From Coriaria nepalensis (lineage: Eukaryota; Streptophyta; Magnoliopsida; Cucurbitales; Coriariaceae), in contig CP114496.1 of NCBI GenBank assembly GCA_027186245.1, forward strand, positions 999,501 to 1,063,500: 64,000 nt of DNA, written 5' to 3'. Under the pieces are notes generated by a model. That model made no database searches, was not told the DNA's origin, and worked only from the letters and a program-made list of their open reading frames with translations. Of the stretch, positions 39,100-52,739 are shown piece after piece (position 1 is the first letter of the stretch; every line of letters begins with the position of its first letter). The translations under genes and the position numbers were made by a program.

Positions 39100-41102
39100 T
39101 ATCAAGAAACACAGGATGATCAAGAACAGTGGAAGATTACGTAGAATTGAGAGAGAGCGAAAGGAAGAGAGAGAAAGAATAAGAGAGAAAACAGTTATAT
39201 TTTCTATTTATAAATACATGCAGGTATATCTTAAATACTATGATTAATAATTTAATTAAGAAACAAATTAATCATTTATAACATTTAACCATAAACGACT
39301 CTAACTAACTAAAGTTAACTAATCGCCCAATACCCCCTAAAGGTGGCAGGTGAAAGATGTCAAGAACCCCCCAGCTTGCATAACAAGTGAGTGGTTGATT
39401 TATTCCTAAAGGTTTGGTAAACATATCAGTCAGTTGCTTTGAAGTATGGATATCAACAGTTTGGATCAAACCAGAAACAGACAATGTGGCACTCAACTTC
39501 CATATGTTTTGTCCACTCATGAAGACCGGATTAGCTGCAATTTGTCTTGTAGAGCTGCTATCATAGTGAAGGGGAATTGAGGTAGAGCAAGAATGATTGA
39601 GGTCTTTTAAGAGATTAACAATCCATACAAGCTCACAAGTTGTCATGGCCATGGAGCGATATTCAGCATCGGTTGAAGAACGAGAGACAGTATTATGTTT
39701 CTTTGTTTTCCAAGTGATCAGAGATCTACAAAGTACGATGCAAAAATCACTAACTAACCGCTTGGAGATTGGGTAAGAGGCCCAATCAAAATAGGCAGTC
39801 AAGTCCATGGTAGGGAAAGAGTTGTAGAATAAGCCTTGGCTAAGGTTTTGTTTGATGTATCTGATGATTTTTTAGAGCTGCTTCCCATTGTGAAGTCTTA
39901 GACTTGTGCAAATGCTGACTCAAGACTTATACTGGAAAATATATATATGGGCGTGTCATGGTAAGATACAGAAGTCTACCAATGATTCGCTGGAATGGAG
40001 CTACATCAGATAATAAGGGATCGGTAGAGTTTTGTCCAGATAAAACATCCAAGTCATGAGAAGTGATCTTCTAATTTTGATCTATAAGAATGGATGAAGG
40101 TTTAGAAGCTCCTAATCCTACTTTATGGATCAACTCCATAGCATACTTCCTTTGTGTTATGCAAATGACAGATGGGTTGCGGAGAACCTTGAGGCCAAGA
40201 AAAAACTTTAAGTCTCCTAAGTCCTTGATTTTTAAATGGGAAGATAAGAACTGTTTTGCTTCATTGATAGATTGTAAATCGTTTCTAGTAACCAAGATAT
40301 CATCAATGTATATTAAAATAACAGTGAGAGTAGCAGCAATTTTCCTTGTAAGCAGGGAATGATCATGATGAGATTGGATGAAACCACCTTCAAGGAAAGC
40401 TTGAGTAAGTTGAAAGTTCCACTGCCTAGAGGCCTTTTTGAGGCCATATAAGGATGTGACAAGTTTGCAAACCCTTTTAGCCATATCCCTGAGGTAAGGA
40501 CATAAAAACCTCTTCTGTAAAATCACCATTTAAGAATGCATTGTAGACATCAAGCTGGAACAATGGCCAATTTTATTTTGCAGCAAGTGCTATAACTGTT
40601 CGCATTGTCACCATTTTAACTACAAGACTAAAAGTCTCTGTGAAATCAATGCCTTCTCTCTGGTTATCCCTTTTAGCTACAAAGCGAGCTTTGAATCTTT
40701 TATTGTGCGATCTGCTTTAAGTTTGATCTTAAAAACTCACTTGCACCTAATTGTTTTCTTACCAGGTGGAAGAGGAACCAACTGCCATGTTTCATTATAT
40801 TCAAGTGCATCAAGTTCAACTTTCATAGCATCAACCCATCGTGCATCAGTGATGGCTTTAGAGTAGGAAGATGGTTCAACAATATGATCTAAGTGAGATA
40901 GAAAGCATTGATGTTTTGAAGAAATAAGGGAAGTAGTGTAATTATCAAATATGTGATATTTAATTGAAGTATAGTTTGAATGGATAGTAGGAAAAATATA
41001 ATCTTTTGTCCATATAATCTTCTTGTTGAGTGATTCAATAAGATGGACAGTATCTAATCGTCTGGGCCCATATAAATTTAGCAAGTGTTGGGTTTTGTAC
41101 AC
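39100..41102 (-). mobile_element. Truncated Ty1-copia retrotransposon (family B)
   Basis: On the minus strand, the reverse transcriptase begins with WVDAMKVELDALEYNETWQLVPLP (41.0-40.75 kb) and passes through [14 protein letters not shown] (about 40.56 kb). It continues into the catalytic YIDDILVTRNDL (about 40.3 kb), KDLGDLKFFLGL and ITQRKYAMELI. RNase H follows at 39.81-39.31 kb (SRSSTDAEYRSMA, then LTDMFTKPL). Protease, integrase and gag are missing; coding similarity stops at 41102, so it is 5' truncated. LTR sequence probably occupies 39282-39100, starting at TGTTATAAATG on the minus strand. Several stops are present; inactive. Confidence 0.83.
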
Positions 41103-44100
41103 TCGTGGCCCAACTTTATGTTCTCAACTAGTTGGGATAGACTCATCTATGACCCAATATCAAGTAAACGTAGCAGTTTTGAGAAGTGGATTTCAATGAC
41201 TATTTTATTTAAGGGTAAATTATAGGTGTACCTAACTTAGATAAGACTTAACTTGGAGTAGCAACCATTCATACTACTAACGAGCAAGAAGGGAGCTCCG
41301 TTCAATAGAAAAGATTTGTCTACATTCAATGGACACAAAGTGGGTCCTCAAAGGCACAAATGGGGTCCACAACCGTAGAATATTAGAGAGAAAATCTTAT
41401 CATTAGTGGGGGTGATTGCATGGTCCTCTCACGTAAAATCTGGTTAACTTGGGGGAGTGGGCAGGCTGCCCTACCCACAAGAGGCCCAATGTTCTCATAA
41501 GAATCTTCAAATTACAAATTTACACCTAAAGGCTTAAGGTTTGGATAAAATGACAGCCTTTTGGGTGATGGCATTTTGGATTTGATTGATTGATGCTGGC
41601 AATTGGGCCTTTCACCACCCAATTTCATTTAAGGAGAAGATGTTGTTTGTCTCTAACTCTATCCATTCCCCACTCTACCAAAACGTAGAGTAAAGGAGAA
41701 GATGCTAAGTTATTATTATTACTTTTTTTTTTTTTTGACCTAATCAGCTCTTTAGGACTCTAGAACTACATTATGTAAATAGAAAAGTCAAAAAGCAAAA
41801 TTTGTTATTATTCACACAATTCTTGAATTCATCCTCCATCTTTTCAACTTCCTTATGTATTTTTTATAATTTAAATTCCCCATAATTCAGTTTCAAAAGT
41901 AAAACTAAACATATTTATGCTAATAATGATTTTTTTTTCAATTTAAAATAAACATGAATTTAGCTAAAATCCAACAATCCAATTTAAATAGAAAAACCAA
42001 ATAGAGCCGAGTGACAAAGTCATATGATATGTAGGTGATGTCATTAACAATCGTTGATTTCATTAAAATTTGCAATTTAAATTACATTTTGTTCGAGAAC
42101 TCTAGATATTATCGGAATAAAAGATCATTTATACGGGTGTTTTAATATATTATAGATTCTTATCTAAGACTTTCATTATTTGAAAGTTAAATATATAGAT
42201 ATATAACGATATAAATTTTTCTGACTGTTATTTTATGTGAAATATATCCACTAAAATCATTGTTTTCAAAATGAGGTTTAAGAAATTGTATTTCTTATTT
42301 TGTTTTTACTTATATCTCCTAATTTCTTAAAATGGATATAAGGCAATAGCTATGTAATTCATGAGGAAGCATATATTATCATAGAATACATAGATGTGAT
42401 TCGACCATTAGATCAATCAACACTAATCAAATGAATAATAATTACATAATTCATAAAGAAAGATATATCATCATGAAACACATACATGCAATTATTTATA
42501 ACTGATTCAACAATCATATCTATTAATCTACTACGATAAAATTAGATAGATATAGTAACACTAACATTCCAAGCAATTATTATACATCAATTTATTAAAT
42601 CTTTTATAAACAGATTTCATATCATAGATAAGATCTATACTTACCCACTAAAACACTGAAATTATTCTACGGTTCAAAGCCTTTTGTAAGTCGTCCTAAT
42701 AGATAACACCCCAAACGTTAAGAGTGTATCATAGGTCATGACTCTTTGACTAACATAGTGGCAATGCTCAACCAATATCTCTTGTTTACAATTAGGGTTA
42801 AAGTACTAACTATAGTCTCGTTGATCGAAGTAAGTTGATAATCTACCTAGTCATTATTAAGGTATGCCTCTATCATATTCATTTTTATGTAAGTAACGTT
42901 TTCTTAAGGTAAGCTTATTATTTTATTGTTGCAGGATTTGCTTACTGTTTTATAGTAAATTGCTATTCATAACAATATCTTACATATAGTAGTGTTATAC
43001 ATATAACTGTATCTTACGTATAACAGTATTATACATATAATTGTATCTTATATATAAATTATCTTACAAGTTTTGTCTAATGCTATTGTTTAATTCTATC
43101 TTGCAAATTTATATTCATATTACCAACAATTTCTAGCCTAAAATGACTAAGGTTATTTTATGGCTATCGTTCTTTATGGTACATTAGTCATTTTAAAATT
43201 ATTTAAAATTATTCTTATTGTCTAAAATTCATGAAATTTTTACTACAAGTAATAACTTGGTTACGAACTTAAGGGTATTATTTGATTTAATTCAACTCTG
43301 TTCTTGACCTAATTTCCAGTTTGAGCAATGCATGGTTAAAAATTTTCCAATATTAGAGTATTTAATATTATTTTGTCCTAATATTGAAACTATATGACCT
43401 ACACTTACATGTTCTTAACGCTTAGCCAAAAATCAAGTCATTTAAACATTATTTGAGTTTTGATCCGTACATATGTTACTCTAAAATTTATTTTAATTTA
43501 GGGTCCGTAAGGTAAAGAGTCTTTAAATGAAAGAAACTTTTAAAACATAACCTAACTTTTAACTTTATTGATTGGATAACCTTCTTTTTTTAAACTAATT
43601 AAAAATATGAAATTACTAAAATACCCTCCCTCGTACCCCACACAAACCAACTGTAACCAAAACAAAAACTATAGCCCTAACTCAATTTTCGCACGATTGA
43701 AGTTTTGAAAAATTTATGATCCATTAATAATATATGTTTTCCCTCACTTCTAATCTATTTTGATTTCTACATCCTCCCTCTTCGTCGATTTGAAACGCTT
43801 ACAAGCTTTGTAATCCAAGCTTGAGAACTTCAAGATTTTTTTATTTTTTATTTTTTAGTAAATTTCTTGTTTTTTATTTTAATGGTTAATAGATAATCAT
43901 AATTGAAATATAAAGTACTTTTATTCTTTATATTTTATTTGTATTATGTTTTGAATTATGTCTGTAAATGGATAAATTTAAGTTCTAAAAATTTGGGATG
44001 GTGTTGTAGTTCTCAATGCTTGATTACTCGATAAAATTATTTATCATTAAACTACGATAAATTAATTAAATAATTAATATGTTGTCTTAGAATCGGTAAT

Positions 44101-45360
44101 ATTAATTTCAAATTAATTTTGAGACATTTCCAAATTTATAAATAAAACTCAAAATATCTCATATTTTCTCTTTTCCTCATAAGTTACCGTTTATCTGGTC
44201 AAGACACATGTAACCGCTCAAAGCTTAATTATGTCTTTGTGAGTGTAACCCATTATTTTAGAATTCATGACTTAATTTTAACGTTACCACCTTAGGGTCG
44301 GTCAAATTCAAAATAAATCATTTTTCCCTATCTTTTTTCGAATCTTTCCTTAGGCGAAAGAAAACAAAGTCGTCTCAAAGCTCTTTCCATATTTCATGGT
44401 ATTATACTAATATTGGAGATCATAGGTTATATTGTCATATCAACCTTCTTCCACTCACTATTTTAAAACATGTGTTTTCATAAAACATCAAATGTTTTCA
44501 AATAAAATTAATTACTAATAAATTAATCAATGAATATAATCTTATTATTTATAAATACCAATCTTATTGGGCCTAGGTTTAATTTAAACTTTTTATTTCA
44601 TATCTTAATATGAACCTAATATTATTAAGTGAACCTAATTTATAATTAATAGCTTAATTATATTCATAAAATTTTAAAAAAACTTCTTTTAACAAAGTTG
44701 GTCTTTTAAAGTCCTAATGTAAATATTTGACTTTATTAAATGTGATTACCAAGTTTAAGTCTTTAAAACTTAATATATTTATATAACTAATTTCGTCAAA
44801 CAAATCACATAAGTAAATAGGACAATCCTAATAAATCATATTTTTACTTATGAGATGCATGATTTAAAAATAAAACTGTGTGGGTATTCATATATGGCAT
44901 GTAATTAACTAAAACATGAATATGTTATCAATCAATTCATTCAAGATAAATAAATAAATATTAAATACATATAATGCACTGGGTAATTTTAGGTATTTCT
45001 AGAATTTACAACCCTTGGAAAAATACAAATACAAAAAAGAAATACAAATTATATAGGGACTTCAAATGTTACGATCTTCCCTAAGCTTGCTTCATCTCTG
45101 AACCCAACTGGTAATTCTTTAAATCTAACCTAATTCCATAATCCCTAGAAAAATAATTTTTTTTTAAACTCAATTAAATATTTAACATAATTATTTCTAA
45201 TTGGGCCTAAACTCTTTTGGACCTATTAGACTTATTTGGGTCAAACCTAACAAGCTATTTGATTTTTCAAAAAATCCAAAATTAAGCTAATGGGCTTAAA
45301 ATACATTATATTTAGGCCACTAATAAATGGGTCAAATCCTTTTGACTAGGAGGGTCATGG
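41103..45360. other. AT-rich region without recognised genes
   Basis: No coding domain is seen on either strand. The right part could be the internal region of the retroelement whose LTR lies at 46.16-48.04 kb, since a primer-binding-site-like sequence points this way, but I find no gag or pol. Confidence 0.35.
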
Positions 45361-45900
45361 GTCGAACCCATGGCCCGATCCACTAGAGTACTACGGGCCG
45401 AAGCCTGTGGAAAACCTAGGGCACGCCATGGGCAGCTATGACTTGAGATAGCTGCCGTCACCTGCGGCTGCGCACAATGGGCGGGCGGCTATGACTTGGG
45501 ATAGTTGTTGTCACCTGCGGTTGCTCACAATAGCCGGAGCTAGTGGCTAGGGCAGCTGCTAGTCCGCCCAGCAACCTTGGGTGGTGGGAAATTTCCAGCG
45601 ACTGGAACATCACGGAATAGTCTCGTGACTAAGATGGTCCCGCGGCCTCTGGTAGCCACGACGCGAGGCTGTCTTACGAAGTGCAGCAGTAGTTGTGCAA
45701 CTAGGCTATCTCAAGGGGCACAGTAGCAGCTGCTTTGCGTGGTTGTCCCGCAGCGTGCAGCAACAACTATATCGTGAGATTGTCTCGCGGCCTATTGCTT
45801 GCAGCGGCATGCCACTGAATATTCCCGTGGCTTGCTGCCTTGCCATGCGGTGCAGTAAGGGTGGCCTCACCACCACCGCTGGTTGTCATTCATAGAGCCC
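45361..45900. repeat. GC-rich block with hairpins and a 53-bp tandem repeat
   Basis: The G+C content is visibly much higher than the surroundings, with abrupt edges. GCAGCTATGACTTGAGATAG... at 45432 recurs as GCGGCTATGACTTGGGATAG... at 45485 (period 53, ending in GCGCACAATGGGC / GCTCACAATAGCC). The first copy folds as a 9-bp stem, GGCAGCTAT with ATAGCTGCC. ATGGGTCGAACCCAT at about 45358 is another palindrome. No convincing gene; an open frame here has no recognisable domain. It probably belongs to the internal region of the LTR element to the right. Confidence 0.6.
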
Positions 45901-46144
45901 CATCGTGAGGCTTTATCTTCCTTCCTTCCGTGTAGAATTTTACATAAAACAAAATTATACAAAAAATCATATTCCCCATTACTGGCTTACAAAAATTCTA
46001 GAGAAAGAAAATTAAAACAATTCCTTACCCAAAATCACCATGCAATTAATGATCTATTATATCAATCATACATTAAGAAAATATAAACATTCATTCAACA
46101 TACATATCTCATATATATATGATAATGCAAGAATATAAAGACCG

Positions 46145-48040
46145 ATTTGATATCAATTGTTGGAAATCTTGTTTAAAATTTGCAATGGAAGCGATTGTTC
46201 GTACTAGTATATAAAAAAAAATTATAAATATTCTTAGCGATCCATTATATATATATATATATATTAATCATATAGCTACACGAAAAGATCATACCTTAAC
46301 TTACACAAATCAATCATTGAGAGTCACACCATGATCTTTCAGGTCGATCCTCAATATACTAAAACATAGAGATAACTAGGTTTTCTATTTCTTTTTATCT
46401 TTAAAAAAAAACTTTTTTCTTAATAATTAGAATATGATGTATTTATAGAATTCTATTAGGGTTTCATTCAACACTATTTTTTAATTTAAAAACTCTTTTA
46501 AAATTAATTTTGAATTAAATAATTCAAACATAATTTCAAATAATAAAATAATGAGATAATATGAAACTTATAACATAATTACAAGTCCCCGGCTATTTTT
46601 CTATCCTATGGCCGACCACTATCACTGTGCAAGCACAGTGATAGGCTTGTGACACATGTCACATGTCACAATGTGACCGTGTTATCTCTTTATTTTATTT
46701 TGTCAAATCTTTTCAAATCTAATTTAAAATAGAATATTATCTATTTTAAATAAAATCATATCTTATTTAAATTTTAAATTAACTTCTTAAATTAATTTAA
46801 ATTTGACTTACCTAATCTAATATTAAATTGATATTTCATAACAATTTAATATTACCTAATATATTCAATTCAAAATTAAATATATTATTATTTATTTAAA
46901 GTGAATTTTAAAATTCACTATTTTATTCATATACGTCTTTTAATTAATTATATCTCCGATTAACTAATTAATATCAATTATCTCATAATTACATATTTTT
47001 CATAGATAACTATTTTCTAGGCAAATAAGTCATTTTTTTTACTTTTGTCACTCTTACCCTATATAATGTTTTATAAAGGCGACCTAGAGATCATGAACCT
47101 ATAATTCCAAGCTATAGTAAATTAAATTATTAATTAAACTCGTTAATTTAATAAATCTTATTTATTAATCTCAATTTATTCCACAAAAAATATGAGATTG
47201 CACTCTTGCGATTATATAACAAATTACTGAGCAATTTCTAGTAATCCATTGATATTATCATTACATACAATTCAAACTACCAATAATTAATTCATAATTA
47301 AAGTTGGTCAAAATTACTATTTTACCCTTCTAAATATCTATTCATCTTTAAGTACCATGAATCCACTAATGAACGGTCAATTTATAAATTAATTATAAAT
47401 TTGAGCTAAACAATATTCAATTTCAGAATTAACTCTTAAAGAAACCAATATACAATCTTCTGTGAAGAATGTTTAGATTTCATATTTGTAAATCATGTTC
47501 CCAACCGCTTATCCCAATGAATTTCCAAAACAAAAATCTATAGCATATTTTACAAATGACCCATAACGAGTGAATCAAAAGATTCAGTTGACATAAATAA
47601 GAGTTTATGACTATTCAAGATTCAGATTCATATGCATATGAATAAAATCTATTGGTATGAATGAAATTCTTAATAGCAAACGGTATGTTAATAAAAAATT
47701 AATTCATATTGGATTATGTCTTATATAATCCAATTATATAAAACAGCTCCACTAAGATCTTTATCTACATCAACGATCTAAATCATTTGCATTCATAATG
47801 CTAGTAGACCGTACTAGCAACCATCAATTAAAAATTTCATACACCAATATGTTATGGATAATTTAATTTATTATCTATAATTTTAATCCTCTCATACTAA
47901 TATAATATTATAGTTACATAAATAAATTTAAAATTTTCTGATATTTATATATATTATTTAATAATAATAAATTCAAATAATTATATATAAAAATATTATT
48001 TTTGTTAATTTTATAAAATAATAATTATCACATATTTTTA
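46145..48040 (-). mobile_element. Long copia-type LTR with adjacent primer-binding site
   Basis: TTTGATATCAAT at 46147-46158 resembles the complement of the initiator-tRNA-Met primer-binding site (cf. CTGATACCA), immediately followed by TGTTGGAAATC at about 46159, the usual start of such LTRs read on this strand. The following 1.88 kb is non-coding and aligns from about 46.35 kb to the 12.39-13.35 kb fragment. This makes it the 5' LTR of a minus-strand element whose body would extend towards 45 kb. No partner LTR was found. Confidence 0.55.
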
Positions 48041-48939
48041 AGACATGAACTACTTAGGCCGAGCTGAACAAATTTTAGGCATGAGGATTTTTCGTGACAG
48101 GAGAGCCAAGAAATAGTGACTGTCACAACAGGAGTGTGTTGAATAGGTAATCGAAAGGTTCAACAGAGTTAGTCAGTTCTCCACTGGCCTATCACCTCAA
48201 TACGAGTAAAAGTGAATATTCCTTCTCTAAGAAGGAAAAGGAAGAGAGAAGTAGTCCCTTACTCTTCAGTAGTTGGAAGTCTGATGTATGCAATGGTGAA
48301 CACAAGACCAAACATTTCTCACACTGTTGACATTGTGAGCATATTTCTTTCCAACCCAAGATAAGACCATTAAGAGGCTGTTAAATGGATTCTCGGGTAC
48401 GGGTACGCCAAAATTATGCATGTGTTACAGAGGAGCCTAATCTTTGAAGGCTATACAGATTCAGGTATGGCCAGTGATTCTAATAGTAGAAAATTTACAT
48501 TAGGATTTCTTTTCAGTTTTGTAGGGGCAGTTGTGTAATGGCAATCCAAGTTTTAGAAGTGTCTTTATCCATGATAGAGACTGAGTAGATTACTGCAGTG
48601 GAAGGTGGGAAGGAAATGTTGTGGTTCAAGCAGTTTCTATAAGAGTTGAGAATTGAACATACTGATTACAAGGTGCATTGTAACTGTCAAAGTGATATTA
48701 ACTTGAATAAGAACTTGATGTACCCTTGTCTCACAAATCGCTATCAAGAGGTATGCAATGGGATCGAGATATAAATATTAAAGCTTGTGCAAAACCATAT
48801 AAAAGAGAATCCATCATATTTGTGGATGAAGGCGGTTACTCATGAAAAGCTTGAGCTATGCAGAGACATAGCCACTATAGATATCAATTGAAGTTTGTAA
48901 AGGGAGTATCCTTCCCTAGTGGGTATGATGGGGGAGATT
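48041..48939 (+). mobile_element. Ty1-copia fragment (family C), integrase/RT end to RNase H
   Basis: In broken frames the plus strand encodes a copia RNase H: a GYTDSGMASDSNSRKFTLGFLF segment in pieces (about 48450-48510), then KEMLWFKQFL, KVHCNCQSDINLNKNLMYP (about 48610-48730) and HEKLELCRDIA (about 48841). It ends at a polypurine tract (GATGGGGGAGATTT near 48928) directly before the 3' LTR. The 5' side stops near 48040 against the LTR of another element. Inactive. Confidence 0.75.
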
Positions 48940-49312
48940 TGCTGGAAATTAATCATACCCAACCTTAAGTAGATAGGATAATGGGGAAACTTGCAAGTAT
49001 AGAAACTCCATGTTTTATGGATCTTGGTTTTGCAAGCATGGTGCTCATGATCAAATGGTTTATGACTCTTGAGTCAACCTCTGACTTATAAAAGGTAGTG
49101 CTCTTTGTTCTAGAAAATTATAAAATTGAGAACAACAAGAAGTGTTAGTAAGATGCCGTTGAGAGTGAGTTTGTGAAAGTTTGAGTCTGAGTGCGTTGTA
49201 ATTCCTCCTCCTCTTTGTATAATTTTCAAGATAGTGATTATTTTCACTCCTTCCATGGCATAGGGATTTACCGAACTATGTAAATTCTTGTGAGTTTGCA
49301 AATCTGGATACA
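48940..49312 (+). mobile_element. 3' LTR of copia family C
   Basis: It begins TGCTGGAAATTAATC after the polypurine tract and ends near TCTGGATACA. It contains a TATA box (TATAAAAG at 49087-49094) and, downstream, the 'CCATGGCATAGGGATTTACCGAACTATGTAAAT' type R/U5 region seen in plant copia LTRs (about 49252-49285). Length is about 373 bases. The promoter and leader elements are unusually recognisable given the decayed coding region. Confidence 0.7.
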
Positions 49313-50230
49313 CTAGGGGCTATTGATTAACTCGCATATAACTTAAAAAAACCTAACTATGGTCTAATATGAGTCGATTCGGCTCATACCCGGTCAACCT
49401 AGCACATAAAAAGCTATGTCGTGACCTGCTCCCGGCCTGAGATTGGCCAGGGTTGGCTATACCCGACTTGAGTGTAGGTTTGGGCTGAACATAAATTAAA
49501 AACTCACAAATTTTCCTATTTGTATGAGTTATAGTGATGTTGCAAGTCGCCATATCCTTTTTATGATCTTTCATCAAAAAAAATTGTGCATACTAAATAT
49601 TATGTAAATCGTCGTGAAATTTTATTACATTAATCTACCTTATAAAGCTTTGCAAAATTGTCCAAGTTGGGTGTCTTCTATGAGCTAGTCTAGGCTGTCC
49701 AATAAATCTCTAGCTCCATCAAATTTCATTTTTGGAATTTTCTAACATTTGGAGAGAATTAAGTGTAAGAATATAAGTGTGAGAGAGAAAGTATTTTTGT
49801 AGGGCAGAAAGTGTAAGAAGATTGTAGGATTAAAGAGGTATTTATAGGAACAATTGAAGGGGAGAGGGGTGAAAATTTAATAGGGAATGGAGAGAACATA
49901 AAAGAAAGAACAAAAAAAAAAATATATGTACTCATTTGGTTAAATAATGTATTATCTATTTTATTAAATATTTAGAATTACTTCTTAAATAATAAAATTA
50001 AATAAAAAAGGGTTGATCTAAATCTATACTCGTTCAATTTTATAAATAATATATATATGGATCTCGAACTAGGCCTTTAATTTCTTTGCTCGACCCGAGC
50101 GGAAGCCTACCTTGATGCAAATAGATTAAGTGCAACCCGATGCAAAATAGATTAAACTTAATTCAGGCCGGGCTAACCCAAATTGCCGATCTCACGGTCT
50201 TCAGCCCGCATGCCATTCACATGTGGGGAA
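49313..50230. other. Intergenic; possible hAT-like non-autonomous element
   Basis: Both ends carry GGCC/CCCGG-rich text (about 49380-49480 and 50085-50210: CATACCCGGTCAAC, GGCCAGGGTTGGC; CGACCCGAGCGG, GGCCGGGCTAACCC) around an AT-rich middle. GC-rich subterminal motifs around an AT-rich centre occur in hAT-type non-autonomous elements. No terminal repeats or target duplication were confirmed. Confidence 0.25.
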
Positions 50231-52330
50231 TATCTATATTTAAATTTTCTTTGTATATATATTATTTTTTATCCTAACTTTCGTATTTAATATTTGTACA
50301 ACTAAAACTCTCTATATTATTAAGAATATACATCTTATAGGGAATACAAGCTCTCGAGAACTCATGAGTATATAAAACGAACGAGATACTCCATTTATTA
50401 TCAATCGATAAGAATCTATCTCATGTACATCTCTACTAATTGCTAATTACTTCCAAAACAAAAATCCAAATTTCTACCTATATAATATCGATATGTTCTC
50501 AACCAAATATAGGTGAGAGTGATACCACGTGCATATGAAGTCATTTTGCAATTTGATTGGACGACCTGAATCAGTCTATACTTTGTACCATTACACAACA
50601 GGTTGATCAGTCAACCTCTTTAAAAAAGTGATTAGAAACGAAAAAGAGTGAAAAGAAAGTTGATTAATAGAGGAGCGTAAGAATCTGATCGAGTGATTTG
50701 CATACACAAATTGTGGGTACGGTTGTTAAGAAGCCACGAGTCTAATCATACTTCCACTCATGAAGAATAAATCAACTAATCATTCTCTTCATACAAAAGC
50801 TAGTTGAATCCAAGCTAGTTAAGATGTTGAAACGGCGATACTTCAGAAAAATAAGAAATAGGTTCATATGGTTCACAATTTGGTTGATGTGTACTATAAC
50901 CATAATATTCTTGTTCTTGATAATATTAGAACGGTTTCAGCAACTGCGCTGAAAGCTTAATGTTGATACAACGATTTCCTCGTGAGAGGATATTTGAATA
51001 TTAATAAAATATATATTATAGTAATTGGTAAATAGTAAATAGTAACTGCGGTAAATTCTTGAATCTTATATTTCATGGTATAAATAACACACTATCATAC
51101 ATGGCAAAAACAACAAAAATTAATATAAAATATCCAATTTTGTCAATAACAATAATATTTAGATGCCTAATTTTGGAAATGTGGTAAACTTCATTTGAAA
51201 TAAATTAAGTGTAAATTATGATAAGTCCATAAAACTTAGTAAAAAATATAATAAATATTAAAATTATATAAAAATTATAATAAATATTCCGTCTTTTCAA
51301 CCAACGTTATTACCTCCGTTACTGCTACCACTAATTCCACTACAAGTAGTAATATGAAATTTTTACTTAGGATCTCTCGCATTTAATTCTTTACTCTCTT
51401 TTTTCAACCCAACCATAACCAACATTAACAAAACCGCTAGCACTAGGAATTTCATTCTCTCCGGATAACATGAACTATATGACCTAGATGATTGCTTGGG
51501 CTCTCGCAAAATTAAATAATTCGAAACTAAGTCTTGTGATCTTGATTGTCTGAAAAACATTTTTAGTAGAGGTCAGTGATGGTGGTGGTTGTTGCATCGA
51601 AGAAATGAAAAAGGAAAAAGTTTTAAGAAAATTGAAATGCCGAGAAAAAATATAAAATATTTTATATTTTTAAGTTAGTGATAATGGTAATAGTCGAGGA
51701 TTAATGGCTAATAAGATGGAAATAAAATGATATAAAAATTAAAAAAAAAAATAATGATTTGCAAAATATCAAATTTAAATAAAAGTGAATTTTTTTTTTA
51801 AATTTGATCAAATTTAAAATCTTAAGAATTACTTAAACATTTAATGTAATATGCATCTCACCATTCCAAAATGATAAAGAGATAGTATGGATTTTCAGCC
51901 TTTCCATTAGTATACGCAATTGTTAATTCACGCACGAAACATAATGATTATAAATAAATAAAACACATTGATGCAGTCTTTTCTTATAATGTGCTATATA
52001 GCTCATTAATTTGTGATTGACACCCACATGTGTCTTTGTCCCTCTATCGCTTTTATAAGGTGGCAAATTAGCACATGTTGCCGCCACATTGTTTGCAAAA
52101 TTGTCCCCTCTTTAAAAAAATTTCCTACCTTCATGATATATAAGCTATATATCTATCTATCCATTATATACATATGGTGGACGCTCCTCTATAAGTCTTG
52201 CCTCTTTGTAATCATTCTCCAATAGTTCGATACAAAGAATCCAACGTACGTACAACCTTTCAATGTCAAAAGCAACTTCTAATTTATATTGAAATGAAAG
52301 AAAGCCAAGAAACTTTTGTCTAGTCCGTAG
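50231..52330. other. Intergenic, AT-rich
   Basis: No gene is supported. A short minus-strand open frame at 51363-51560 ends in a hydrophobic helix (FLVLAVLLMLVMVG) but has no family signature. Confidence 0.35.
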
Positions 52331-52369
52331 AATTTCAGAAGTTTAAATTGGTAAAAGATGGCCATTATA

Positions 52370-52440
52370 TGAGGCAATACCTCAGTGATAGAGTTCTCAT
52401 TTAGTACTCAATAAGTCTTGGATTTTAGTCCTTTTAAGGG
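52370..52440 (+). repeat. tRNA-related (SINE-like) remnant
   Basis: The order CCTCAGTGATAGAGTTCTC (box A-like) ... GTACTCAATAAGTCTTGG ... ATTTTAGTCC (degraded box B, expected GGTTCGAGTCC) resembles the tRNA-derived head of a plant SINE. The box B core is mutated and no cloverleaf acceptor stem is present, so this is not a functional tRNA gene. Confidence 0.35.
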
Positions 52441-52739
52441 AAGGCAGTGAAAACTAACAGTGATATATATGCTATAAACAAGAAAGCATGAAAATCGAGA
52501 ATGAATACAAAATTTTAAATTTAAATCGCAAAACCGATATGTTAGGAGAATTACCATAAATATGCAAACAATATCTTAAATATACGTGATTCCACTCTTA
52601 AAACTATATTCACGAATAAGGAATAATATTGATCACATGGGTGGAGCTAAGAGTGTGTAAAGGGCATTATCCATGCTCAACTTTTAAAAAATTAATATTT
52701 TTACTTATAAATATTATAATTATATATATAAATCCCTGA

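Noticed and set aside
40090..40362. Plus-strand open frame of 90 codons
   Set aside because: It is the antisense shadow of the copia reverse transcriptase.
41285..41310. GAAGGGAGCTCC, resembling the core of miR159/miR319
   Set aside because: The match is only about 12 bases, and no complementary arm is found within the next 250 bases, so no precursor hairpin.
45358..45400. GGGTCGAACCC, resembling a tRNA box B
   Set aside because: No box A at the right distance and no acceptor stem. It is part of a palindrome in the GC-rich block.
51363..51560. Small minus-strand frame with a hydrophobic helix, possibly a secreted peptide
   Set aside because: The helix could be chance in AT-rich DNA, no conserved peptide motif at the C-terminus, and no promoter context.
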